Of a stretch of 64,000 bases of DNA, positions 23,501 to 33,045 are shown one piece after another (position 1 is the first letter of the stretch; each line of letters starts with the position of its first letter). A program made the position numbers and the translations under genes. The DNA is from Nemania diffusa (Eukaryota; Ascomycota; Sordariomycetes; Xylariales; Xylariaceae): contig JBBPUQ010000007.1 in the NCBI GenBank assembly GCA_038501195.1, positions 3,697,501 to 3,761,500 on the forward strand, read 5' to 3'. Under the pieces are notes generated by a model, which worked only from the letters and a program-made list of their open reading frames with translations, had not been told where the DNA came from and did not search any database.

Positions 23501-24893
23501 TGCCTGGCTCGGGTACATGGCGGACGATAGCGACAAAGCGATCAAGTACCTTTGCGAACTCGGCATGCAGTCGGCGGAGACCTCAGCGAAGACCGCGGCG
23601 GCAGCGTCTACCTCGGAGGAAAGCCCGATATGGGATTCCATTAACCGTTTCTTCGGGCGCGCTTGGTTTTATAGGGTCTGGATTGTCCAGGAACTTGTTC
23701 TCGCGCCAAATATTACGCTACTCTGCGGAGATCTAGACGCGCAGTGGAACGATATTTATAACGCTGCAAAGATCTGCGCTGAAAAAGCAAGACAGTCTAC
23801 CGCTGCTATTATGACGCCCATAGCCCAGAAAGTAGACGTTATCCTTAGCCTCGGTGACCTAAAGCAAAGTTATCACGAGGGGGGCGGCGGCCAGCGCGAA
23901 CTTCTCGCGCTGTTTCAGCGCTTCCAGCATACCAGGGCTACGCTACAGCGAGACAAACTCTTTGCCTTCCTTGGTTTGGCTAACAACGCTGGCGACCCCG
24001 ACCTTGACCCCGACTACGACGAGCCGCTTGAAGTTATTGTACAAAGGTACGCGAAGACCTTCGTTAAGAGAGGAAGCGCTATGGACCTGCTGTATCGGGC
24101 AGGATATTCATCTCCTCGCTTCCCTTCGTGGATTCCTGACTGGGTCACAAACGTACAGCGACAAACCATTACTACCTGGCCGAGTAGGCCGAAAGATTTT
24201 TCCGCCTGTACACACGTCGAAAGTAGCACACGACTATCATCCGTTGATGATTCTGTTTTAGTTGCTAAAGGCTATATTGTCGACAGGATCAAGACAGTCG
24301 GCCAGACCTCCTTTCAATTATCCGATCTGACTTTATACTTAAAAGAGATATTCAGCACTATCAAATCGTTGCAGTCCTATCCGAACGGGGAGAGTCTTGA
24401 GGACCTCGTGTGGAAGATCCCCATTGGAGACGCCGAGAGACCGCCCTCAGGGTCCTGGGAGAATTTCAACTTCAGCACTTCTTACCAAGCTTTCACTTCA
24501 TACCTACAACTTGGGGAGTGGCTCACCGGCTCGGAGACGGAAGCGAGGGAAATCAATGCGCTGTATAAAACCAAACAGTTTTTGTTCGAACCGCAGGAGC
24601 TTAGAAAATCGATGTGGTTGTTCCTTTACACCGCCCAGGAGTTCGCAAAGAGGTTCACGGACGCGACAGTATGTGTCACGCGAGGCGGATACGTTGGTAT
24701 TGTACCTAGAGGAGCGAAGAAGGGCGATATCGTCTCGGTCTTGCACGGGAGCGCCGTGCCCTTTCTCATGAGTAAAAGTGAGAGCCGTCAGAATCACTAC
24801 GTCCATCTTGGAGAGTGCTACATCCATGGCATTATGCATGGACAGCATGGTTCTTTTGAGGATCTGGAAGAGCTTGAAATCCGCCTGCATTGA
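17571..24893 (+). CDS. GHKL ATPase - DUF3883 (NOV_C) - HET domain fusion
   Basis: Proposed exons: 17571-17698, 17768-18554, 18608-20934, 20979-21018, 21104-22363, 22429-22716 and 22788-24893, 6936 nt and 2311 aa in one frame. Residues 30-330 are an HSP90-like (Bergerat) ATPase of the NO VEIN/sacsin type, with an intact N-box (EVIQNADD, 58-65), G1 (NEDGF, 90-94) and GEKGIGFKSVF (118-128). Residues 330-1150 are the long helical body of this family. About 1245-1345 is a disordered linker with 24-aa repeats. About 1508-1665 resembles DUF3883/NOV_C, but QAQ (1589-1591) replaces the usual EVK. From 1771 there is a HET domain (KAMSYVWG, ADAICIDQ, then EIYQTAEHVFAWLG) and a typical HET-protein C-terminus (GYVGIVPRGAKKGD, GECYIHGIM). 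HET domains trigger heterokaryon-incompatibility cell death. The weakest point is the exon 4/5 junction. A single gene rather than two is favoured because the NOV_C domain spans introns that lead directly into the HET frame. Confidence 0.78.
21590..21850 (+). repeat. 72-bp (24-aa) coding tandem repeats
   Basis: About three and a half imperfect copies within the linker of the ATPase-HET gene. Each carries a core like PPKNTEQESDEK followed by SENQAQ. The last two copies share a nearly identical stretch of about 34 nt starting CAACCGCCGAAAAACACAGA. It encodes a hydrophilic, probably disordered spacer. Confidence 0.75.
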
Positions 24894-25672
24894 ACTGGCA
24901 TATATTCTTGCATCGAAGTTAATCGCAGGACTGGCGTTGACAGATGATCTAAGGTAGCTAGCTCACTGGGCTTGAGAAAGCATCTCATCGCCACAGCTTC
25001 AAGTGCGCTGTCAGGGGTTTTGTCCCAGAGTGAATAGGGGCTAACTAGGCTAGTCAGGTAGGAAAAGGAATTAGTTAAACGAAATCAATAAATCAATAAA
25101 TCAATAAATCAATAAATCAATAAATCAATAAATCAATAAATCAATAAATCAATAAATCAATAAATCAATAAATCAATAAATCAATAAATCAATAAATCAA
25201 TAAATCAATAAATCAATAAATCAATAAATCAATAAATCAATAAATCAATAAATCAATAAATCAATAAATCAATAAATCAATAAATCAATAAATCAATAAA
25301 TCAATAAATCAATAAATCAATAAATCAATAAATCAATAAATCAATAAATCAATAAATCAATAAATCAATAAATCAATAAATCAATAAATCAATAAATCAA
25401 TAAATCAATAAATCAATAAATCAATAAATCAATAAATCAATAAATCAATAAATTAACAGACTAGTTAAGTTAACTACCTAGGTATTTAAGTTATGTTATA
25501 GCTTAATTGATATGTTTATTAGTATATACCAATTGTATTGCCGACCCCTACTGTGCTAAACCTTTAGAGGCCTCAGGGGGTTTCCGCCAATCCGCCGGTC
25601 AATTGAGCATATGCACGAATTTGCCTTCCCGGAACTCTAAATTGTGATACTACCGCATAATGGCTATTTATG
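24894..25672. other. Intergenic with octamer array
   Basis: 3' flank of the ATPase-HET gene (+) and of the 1187-aa gene (-), which converge here. Half of it is the TCAATAAA array listed separately. Confidence 0.6.
25085..25452 (+). repeat. (TCAATAAA)46 perfect octamer array
   Basis: 368 bp made of exactly 46 uninterrupted TCAATAAA units, with no base change that I can find. Every unit contains AATAAA, the canonical polyadenylation hexamer, on the strand of the gene ending at 24893. The perfect identity implies recent expansion. Confidence 0.97.
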
Positions 25673-28600
25673 CTAATGCATCAAACGAGCATTCACAACG
25701 CAGAGAACTCCATAAGCAAACGTCAGAATGGATTGCACAGTTAGAACCTGCCCGGCATATCCCGGCGTTAGCGCACCGGGTGATAAGGCGCCCCTTACGA
25801 TAAAGCAGATTTTCGTGGCAAGGAGTGTCCAGTCCTTGGCTTTCCCGTCCGAATATACGATTGTCGCGACGGTTGGCACCAGCCAGATCACGCTGATGTA
25901 ACACTCCAGCAGCAGATTGCCCTGGCCGCCCCAGATGGGACTGCGAAAGCCCGTCGGGGTGCATTCGGTCAGCACCCTGAGCACGCTAATGCCAGTGAGG
26001 ACGTAGTTGACGATGGCGGGCCAGGAGTCGGCGTTTTTCGATACCGCGAAGTTCGGCGAAATCATCGCCACATAGGAGATCCCGTAGAGCCATAGGGCCC
26101 AGCTTGGCGGCTCTGGTGCGTTCTTCTCTGCGTTCCAAAAACACTTGAAGCCCCAAGCGAAGATGTAGAGGATGGAACCGACGAATCCTACATAGTGCAG
26201 GCATTCCTCTAGCGTGTCCAAAGGCCCCCATGTACTCATCTCTTCCTGTATCGCCGCGGCTTGCTTCTTCATCGATTCGTTGTCCGATAGTTGGGATTTC
26301 TCATGCCAGCTTTGGGCTGGCGTGAGTCCGTTGATCTCCCCGGTCCACGCCCCCTCGACTGGTATCGTACTTGTGGCAAACACCATGTTCGTAGAGGAAG
26401 CTGTCTCTGCGGTATCGATAGCCTTCCATGGCCTATTCGGGTTGACTATAGACTCCACCATATCATCATCAGGGTAAGGGGCCCTCTTCCAACGAAGCTT
26501 GAACCGAATGGTGGCGACGATGGCTCCGGCCCAGAGGCTGAGGTCTAACACCGTCAATTCGTTGCCCGTTATTTCTCTGTACAAGGTTGATAGGATCGGG
26601 ATATGGAGTGCACCGTCCAGGATGTTGAGTGCGCCCTGAACCAATGCCTTGATCACCCCGATAATCTTGCCCAGCAGATTCCGCGCTGACTTGATGACGA
26701 AACCACTGAAGATCCCTAGCAACCGTTTGACTATTTTATCCCACGTCAACGAATCCCATTGCTCTAATATTTGCTCTTGCAGCTGCTTGACCATGGTCTC
26801 GACATGTGCCCCTTCCTCTTTCACCATATTTCCTAGCTCCTCCATGATATCCTGGACCGCCTCCAGCCCGGCGTCAAACACTGACGATTCTTTGGCGACC
26901 GTGTGCGAAGACTTGACCCCGTTCTTAATATGCTGGATAGCCCAGTTGTTTTGCGGGTTAGAATTGGCCTTGACGCTGCGTTGTCCGTTGTCTAACTGGG
27001 TACCAATAGTCTCCCCAGGGTCTGTAACGTCCGTCAAAGAATTGATCATGTCCTCGATATGTATGAAGGTCTGGTCACAAAAGTCCTTTGCGCCGTCGAG
27101 GCCATCGACGGCCATTTGCAACCTGCGCTTTACGACGTGCTTCGTAACCTTGTGCGTGCGCATGATATCCTTCCAGTTGAAGAGAGCGCCTAGCCAGTTA
27201 TAGAGGTCCTCAAAAACGACCTTGATACTACTCCAGACCAGCTCGATGGCTTCAACCAAGGCGCCGACGCAGTCAATTATTGTGCGGTAGATTTTTTCGC
27301 CTATCTCGATCACAAATTCCAAACCTCTCACAGCCTGGTGAATCGCCCAGTTTGTGACCGAGTCCCAGGCGCTCCGGAGCCACGCGAACATATCCCCAGA
27401 GGCGACGGTGAGGCCGTAAGCCGCTGAGTTGATAAGCGAGATGCTGCCATGGCCTGACAGGATGGGCTGGGCCTGGGCTGCGGATACGCTCGCCATCTCG
27501 GTCGTTTGTGCACTGCCCCATGCTGGAGCGGCCGCGTCGGGTACGGAACTCTTGAGCTTCACGAGTTGAGCCAATTGCTTAGCAGCCGCATTGCGCGCTT
27601 CTTCAGAAACATCACCGGGAACGAGGGGCTTCTGGGAACCATCCGACTTGGTCACCATAATGTTAGCGAGGTCAGAGCCCTTGGTGATATTGGCTATTTT
27701 CCCCATCGCCTTGGCTGAGGGGTCGATTTCAAACGTAGCCCCATCGACTGCTACACATACTTTAACACCGGCGAGAGATTTGACCTCCTGCACTATGTTC
27801 AGCGCACCTGCGGCGTCAGTTGTGGCACGGATCGGCACGTCTGGTGTTAGTGTGCAATACTTGTTATCGACATACACGGAAACGGGTCTCGGCGCCGTGA
27901 GTAGGGCCTCGACATTAGGTAAGCCCATGCCCTTATCGTCGGTGATACAGACCTGGCTAGTGAAGCTGGTAAATTCGACATACTTGTCCATGTCCGTTGT
28001 GGGAAGCATGATCGGTCGCTTTGTCCACTCGCTCGTTGTGGCGTCCTGAGTGAACTGCACCAACTCGTTGCCGCCAACCTGAGCAAAGAGCACATTGCTA
28101 GAAGATCGACTGCCATTTAGGTAGAAGGCGAAGTGCCTAACATCACGGTGCAAGGGAACCGGCGGGTTCCAGGCCGACGCATCAGCTTCTGACCCAGCTG
28201 CACAGGCGACGTAAAACATATCGCCCTGCGCATTCAGAACCCACACCACGGTACGCCCCTTCAGCGTCTCAGCCATAAGTAGCGACACGCCATCGAAAAG
28301 ATTCACCTTGCCCACCACTGCGGTAGGGACGGCTAGGGCTGGCTCGGCATCGTCGAATTGATTGTCGGAAGTAAAAACATGGAGCCCCTCAGAGCTGGCC
28401 ACGAAGAGATTGGTTTCGCCAGAGTCGTTAACTGCTGATGAAATAGCTGTGGCACGCGTCGGGAGGGTCAGGCGTGCCGAGTTGGGAGCGACCTGTGGGC
28501 GAAAGTAGTTATATTGCGGGCGGAAAATGAGCTCGCGAGTCTCCTCAATTTTGCCGAAGGTATATATGCCCGGCACCATGTCGTCTCTGCGGCGTCCAAG

Positions 28601-29236
28601 ACAACTGGAGATGGTGCCCTCCTTGAGGTCGGCCGCGAGGGCGTGTCGGGACCAGCGGGTAGGGGCATCAGGGTTGATGAAGTAACGGTCAAGCAGCTTC
28701 AGAGGGTCGCCTGGCGTCTGGAGGATGTCCACGAAGATGTTCTGCGTGGGAGGCTCGTCATCATGGGAGGGAATGCTCATAAGATAGACATCTGCGATGA
28801 CGAGAGGCTGCGGAGAGACGATGCCGACAGCATCAAAAGGGATGCTCGTCCAGGATATGGTCTGGGCCCAGTCCTCGGCGTCGGCTGCGTGCCCGGCGGA
28901 CAGATAGAGCGCATCCGCGCCATTGATCGTGACCACCAAAGCCAGGTCGAAGTGCAGCGTTTGGGGATTCTGGGACAGGGCAAAGGACTTGGCTTGCACG
29001 GTAGCGCCGCCGTTCGATTCGGACAACTGAGAAGATAGATCAAGACGGAGCCAGCCTGTCTGTGACATGTTCACCTCCCTGGTAACGTAGAAGATGTTGT
29101 CGGTGCCGATAGAGAAGAACAGTGCATCGCCATTGGCGGTCTGCAACACGTCAAAGACCCTGCCAGGTGCCATGACCTCGGCATGCTTTTGGTTCTTCAT
29201 CAACTCTGTCTCGGCTTTGATCTTCATGGTGGGCAA
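25673..29236 (-). CDS. Large intronless protein: beta-rich N-terminus, membrane C-terminus
   Basis: One uninterrupted frame of 1187 aa; I do not recognise the family. Residues 1-420 are rich in short beta-type repeats (FFSIGTDNIFYVTREV, LFVASSEGLHVFTSD, GDMFYVACAA) and could form a propeller. About 420-520 looks like an immunoglobulin/transthyretin-like insert (VCITDDKGMGLPNVEALL, then ATTDAAGALNIV). About 620-900 is long amphipathic helix (VWSSIKVVFEDLYNWLGALF, LLGKIIGVIKALVQGALNIL). The last 180 residues hold about six hydrophobic segments (near 1012-1033, 1045-1062, 1070-1085, 1105-1126, 1134-1148 and 1166-1186). There is no signal peptide. The start chosen is the second codon-context option in MPTMKIKAE; the Met three residues later is equally possible. 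The protein is intronless, unlike most neighbours, and divergent to another intronless unknown gene. Possibly membrane-inserting; function unknown. Confidence 0.75.
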   Translation of the reverse strand: MPTMKIKAETELMKNQKHAEVMAPGRVFDVLQTANGDALFFSIGTDNIFYVTREVNMSQTGWLRLDLSSQLSESNGGATVQAKSFALSQNPQTLHFDLALVVTINGADALYLSAGHAADAEDWAQTISWTSIPFDAVGIVSPQPLVIADVYLMSIPSHDDEPPTQNIFVDILQTPGDPLKLLDRYFINPDAPTRWSRHALAADLKEGTISSCLGRRRDDMVPGIYTFGKIEETRELIFRPQYNYFRPQVAPNSARLTLPTRATAISSAVNDSGETNLFVASSEGLHVFTSDNQFDDAEPALAVPTAVVGKVNLFDGVSLLMAETLKGRTVVWVLNAQGDMFYVACAAGSEADASAWNPPVPLHRDVRHFAFYLNGSRSSSNVLFAQVGGNELVQFTQDATTSEWTKRPIMLPTTDMDKYVEFTSFTSQVCITDDKGMGLPNVEALLTAPRPVSVYVDNKYCTLTPDVPIRATTDAAGALNIVQEVKSLAGVKVCVAVDGATFEIDPSAKAMGKIANITKGSDLANIMVTKSDGSQKPLVPGDVSEEARNAAAKQLAQLVKLKSSVPDAAAPAWGSAQTTEMASVSAAQAQPILSGHGSISLINSAAYGLTVASGDMFAWLRSAWDSVTNWAIHQAVRGLEFVIEIGEKIYRTIIDCVGALVEAIELVWSSIKVVFEDLYNWLGALFNWKDIMRTHKVTKHVVKRRLQMAVDGLDGAKDFCDQTFIHIEDMINSLTDVTDPGETIGTQLDNGQRSVKANSNPQNNWAIQHIKNGVKSSHTVAKESSVFDAGLEAVQDIMEELGNMVKEEGAHVETMVKQLQEQILEQWDSLTWDKIVKRLLGIFSGFVIKSARNLLGKIIGVIKALVQGALNILDGALHIPILSTLYREITGNELTVLDLSLWAGAIVATIRFKLRWKRAPYPDDDMVESIVNPNRPWKAIDTAETASSTNMVFATSTIPVEGAWTGEINGLTPAQSWHEKSQLSDNESMKKQAAAIQEEMSTWGPLDTLEECLHYVGFVGSILYIFAWGFKCFWNAEKNAPEPPSWALWLYGISYVAMISPNFAVSKNADSWPAIVNYVLTGISVLRVLTECTPTGFRSPIWGGQGNLLLECYISVIWLVPTVATIVYSDGKAKDWTLLATKICFIVRGALSPGALTPGYAGQVLTVQSILTFAYGVLCVVNARLMH

Positions 29237-30531
29237 TTAGGTATGAAAAGATGATGTTCTACTCAACAACCTCAAAGTCTCAGGGCACCGTCCTTCCTGT
29301 CGTGATTTATACATGTTAACTCTAGGACAAGACCCAAACAGCGGATGTCACCGAAGCCAGGATGAATTCACGGCTGAGCGCTTGTGAGGTTCGATATCTC
29401 ATGAAAGAGCACCTTGCAGAGCCTAGAACACTGGTGTCAGCTTGCTCCTTGTACGGAACGTACCCCGTGCTCTTTAGTTCAGTTCGCCTAGGACGCCAGA
29501 AACCACGGATGCGCCTTCGGCTTCTCCGTTGGCAACCTAGAAAGATCCCAAGTCTAAGAGATTACGGGCCGTCTTTAGCGATATCTAATCAATAGTGTTT
29601 CGCCTGAGGTTTATACGCCCTCCCTATATTCGGACGTTTGACCTAAGGCGCTACGGTGAGGTCGGGCTATTGATCGTAGCGTGGCTAGTTTCCTTTAGCT
29701 AAGCAAGTTCGGGTTGGTATAGTAGACAACCTCAAGCTGAAAATTACGGTGGATTACGTTCTGGGCTGACGGCTATCTCTAAGTTCGCGGGAGGGATCTA
29801 ACGGACCGTTCGAGAGCGTTTTTAGATCGCGGCTTATTGATTTAGGTAGCCAGGTTTGGTAACTTTTGACCCTGTCAACTAACTAGGGCCTTGGCATTAC
29901 TGGGGTTTCCGATCGTAGCGCACGTGGCAGAACACGGGGGAACAAGCTAAGAATAAGCTATCGTGATCCAATAGATGAGAAAATCCAGCCATCTGAGTAT
30001 GAATTACGAAACGAGAGCTACAATATTCAGCCGCAAAAATGTTGCTAAGCCGCGTGTTTATCCTAGCGAACGAGCTGGCGCACACCGACTAGAAATGGAC
30101 AGAAATGCAGGGAAGGACTCTGTAGGTACGAAAAATGAATAGATGCCTAAGTTATCTCGGAAAGTAGACCTTTCAGCTGCTGCAGAACAATTCACCGCAT
30201 TGTTGGCTGAAGAATAGTCCTAAATCTAACAGTAAGAGGAAGAGCTAGCGGAAATCCCGTTATCGTCCTACCATACCCATGTGGCTCGATGGCGAAGCGT
30301 CTTAGACGCTCTGGTACTCAACGAGGCAGGAGGTCGTTGTAATCATTGCTTCATACTAAACAAGTAAGAGCCTAGATCTGGGTATAAGTTTAGGGTGCCG
30401 CTGGTAGGAATTACTCCTCGCTGTTTACCCCAAGCTCCTAAGATCCCACTGCCTTCCTCGAGAGTCCCAGATATATCCTATTTTCCATAGATCCCTTACG
30501 TGTTCTGTTCATCTATTCGAAAATATTCATC
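29237..30531. other. Shared divergent promoter region
   Basis: 1.3 kb between two divergently transcribed intronless genes. No conserved gene is visible, and the small open frames are interrupted and unlike known proteins. It may contain binding sites for joint regulation, but I cannot point to a specific motif. Confidence 0.45.
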
Positions 30532-32250
30532 ATGCCTTGGAACGCGTCCAATCTCTCCAACCTTAGGTATGGCTACGATTTCGTGGTAGCAGCCACTCAA
30601 GCCAGCATCAATTCCACTCTTCTCACTTTCATGAATACGCGCAAGGAGCCACTAGTCAACATTTGTTATATCGCAGACGAAGAAGGCGATCCACAGCGCA
30701 TCGAGTATGACGAGCTCCTCAAGCTAACTAATTCCGTGGATCCATTCACTATCCCTGCCAACTCTAAACCTGCTACAGATCCCAAGCTAGCTGCGTTACT
30801 CACAGCCCGTTTCATGATGGGCTTCAGGGCTCGCATTGGTGTCCCCGGCGGTGTGCGACCTGAAGATCTCCCAGATATTGTTGCCCTTGGATCAGATAGC
30901 ACTGGCGCCGTGGAATTCAACCTACTCTGCTCCGAGTTCACGATTGCTAGTCTAACCCCAGGAGGCGGGTATAGCACCTCTCCCAAATGGATGCTACAAT
31001 CTCAACCCCGAGGCAGTCCTTGGACCTTCAAGTCTCATGTCAACCTCAGTCTCTCTGAGACCAAGGCATTTGGCACACTACCTACAGAAATTCAGGCACA
31101 GATCAAAAATTTAAGCGGAACGGCGTTCAGTGTCCAGCAGCTGCTGTTCGACTTGACCAACGCGAAGCTTATGACCACACCTACCATTGAGGGTGTAACG
31201 CCTGGCACCTCGCTGCACACCCAGCTGCAGCAAACCTTCATAAGCGGCTACTTCACTCAGCTTCAGAAAGAGGGTCGGCCCCTCCTCGGGTGTGCCGTAG
31301 TTCCTCAGACGGAAATGGGTGCCACCATGACACTCACAGACATGGATCTCCTAACCTGTCCTTTCCTAGACGGTGCGGGCCAACCCATCGCCCACCCAAC
31401 TAAAGAACATCGAGACCTAAGCACACTCTGCTACCTCTGCGCCGCGGATGGCGCAAAACTCCCTCCCCTTACTCGGTTCGCTTGGAACTGGGTAGAGCCG
31501 AACGAGATCAGTGACCACCACGGCGTCATCTCCATCAACCGCAAAACGCTGACTACGTACTTCAAGAACAAGTTGGACCCTTACGTTCGCACTGTCTGCT
31601 TCAAGCCTGAAGTTAAGCTCACCATGGATGGTCTAGAGGTAAGACCGGACTACGGGTTGCGGCCGGATCAGACGCCGGCGATGACAATGCCTGAGACCGA
31701 GTCGTTGGTGCTCCGCTACGCTTACGAGGAAAAGAGCGCAGACCGGGCGGGGTTGGGAGGTACCCTTGCGAGATTCAACCTCGATACTAAGTTTGAACTC
31801 ACCGTCGAATTCAAGGGCACCACTATTATCATCAAGCAAATCTCGAAGATATGGATGTACCTAATGGCAACGGGAATAAGTGGAGAGGGCCACATCGTCG
31901 ACAAGGTCATAACCGACACGTACAACATCGGCATCAACGCAAAGGGGCGTCTCGAGACCGTCAAAACGTCAGTACCAGAGGATAAGGGGGGTAAAGACGT
32001 CAAGGTTAGCGGGCTGGAGGACCTTCTGACGAACTTTAACGACGTTAGTGAGGGCATAAGCCGTTACGCCAAAAGCGTCGTGGCCACCTCCTTCAAAGAA
32101 ATCCCCCTTGACCCGGTGCAGAACTACATATTTCCTGGTGGTCAGACTTTCATCTTCAAGCATGTCGCGTTCTCCGATACGCAGGATCTGGTCTCCTTCA
32201 TATCTTATGCAGATCCAACGCGCGTATTCACTGTACCCAAAGATGCCTAA
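30532..32250 (+). CDS. Conserved hypothetical, YGYD-type; possible TULIP/P47-like
   Basis: Single exon, 572 aa, no signal peptide and no membrane segment. The N-terminus (RYGYDFVVAATQASINSTL) resembles the opening of P47/OrfX-type TULIP lipid-binding proteins, which start with a YGWD-type motif followed by an asparagine-centred helix. Several long amphipathic beta segments (WTFKSHVNLSLSETKAFG, LTVEFKGTTIIIKQISKIWM) would suit a TULIP fold. This resemblance is weak and based on motif memory only. Similar uncharacterised proteins occur in other fungi and some bacteria. It starts from the region shared with the 1187-aa gene, and both are intronless, so a linked function is plausible. No enzymatic motif is seen. 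Confidence 0.6.
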   Translation: MPWNASNLSNLRYGYDFVVAATQASINSTLLTFMNTRKEPLVNICYIADEEGDPQRIEYDELLKLTNSVDPFTIPANSKPATDPKLAALLTARFMMGFRARIGVPGGVRPEDLPDIVALGSDSTGAVEFNLLCSEFTIASLTPGGGYSTSPKWMLQSQPRGSPWTFKSHVNLSLSETKAFGTLPTEIQAQIKNLSGTAFSVQQLLFDLTNAKLMTTPTIEGVTPGTSLHTQLQQTFISGYFTQLQKEGRPLLGCAVVPQTEMGATMTLTDMDLLTCPFLDGAGQPIAHPTKEHRDLSTLCYLCAADGAKLPPLTRFAWNWVEPNEISDHHGVISINRKTLTTYFKNKLDPYVRTVCFKPEVKLTMDGLEVRPDYGLRPDQTPAMTMPETESLVLRYAYEEKSADRAGLGGTLARFNLDTKFELTVEFKGTTIIIKQISKIWMYLMATGISGEGHIVDKVITDTYNIGINAKGRLETVKTSVPEDKGGKDVKVSGLEDLLTNFNDVSEGISRYAKSVVATSFKEIPLDPVQNYIFPGGQTFIFKHVAFSDTQDLVSFISYADPTRVFTVPKDA

Positions 32251-33045
32251 AAACTCAGAACACGTTCGTGAAAGGTAGGCGGGCGCCAGCAGAGGAAGTT
32301 GTGATTAATGCGCAACGCAGGGGTGGTGGTATATATGAACGGGTCAATAGGCTTGGATTAAGTCAAGTAACCAAAAGGGCTTGCATTTAGATCGACTAGT
32401 ATTTAACCATGTATAGAAACTTAAAACAGGTTGCCTCCTTTATACGATTTAGGCCGCCGTGAATTGCACAGATATTCGGTTGTGTGCTTCCAGTGATAGT
32501 GTTACCGAGCAATTAGCTTATGAGTGATTCCAACCATGATAATACTCAATTCGGGCATCGTCTTTCTTTGTCTATTAGACGGGGTAGCTCTTGTTAATTT
32601 AATAATATGCCTTCTATTTAAGTAACAGGTGTTGCAAGGAAGGGTTAGATAAGAATCTTTTCAAAATTTCAAACTATTCTATGTCCCATACTCGTACCCA
32701 CCTATTCATTTTCTGCAACCGTTCCAACCTCACTAGGTTAATCAATTGCAGTCATTCATTTCAAAATAGTTACAGGAGACTGTTTAAGTAGTTATACGGA
32801 CTGTTCTAGTATTTCTGCTATCTGAGAATACGGCGTAAGATTCGGTTTAGTCCGTGAGCTTCCCCTCTCTCAGCCAACCCCACAATCACGGATGATGACA
32901 ACGCGCGGGTAGGAAGTTCAATATCAAATATTCTCTAGAATAACAATTATTTTAAGTTACCTACCTCCCCATAGTTCATTCTAGCAATCGAACGACAACA
33001 TTGAATCACTCACCGTATTCTTCAATTTCAAACTGGTTGGTCGCC
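32251..33045. other. Intergenic
   Basis: AT-rich spacer between two plus-strand genes. No feature seen. Confidence 0.5.

Noticed and set aside
22908..24893. A separate HET-domain gene starting at the ATG at 22908
   Set aside because: That Met lies inside the conserved end of DUF3883 (FINPWSMY). Splitting there would cut a domain in two.
25085..25452. CRISPR-like array
   Set aside because: Units are 8 bp and contiguous with no unique spacers; this is a simple satellite in a eukaryotic genome.
29237..30531. Degraded transposon between the two divergent genes
   Set aside because: I found no terminal repeats, target duplication or transposase-like text.
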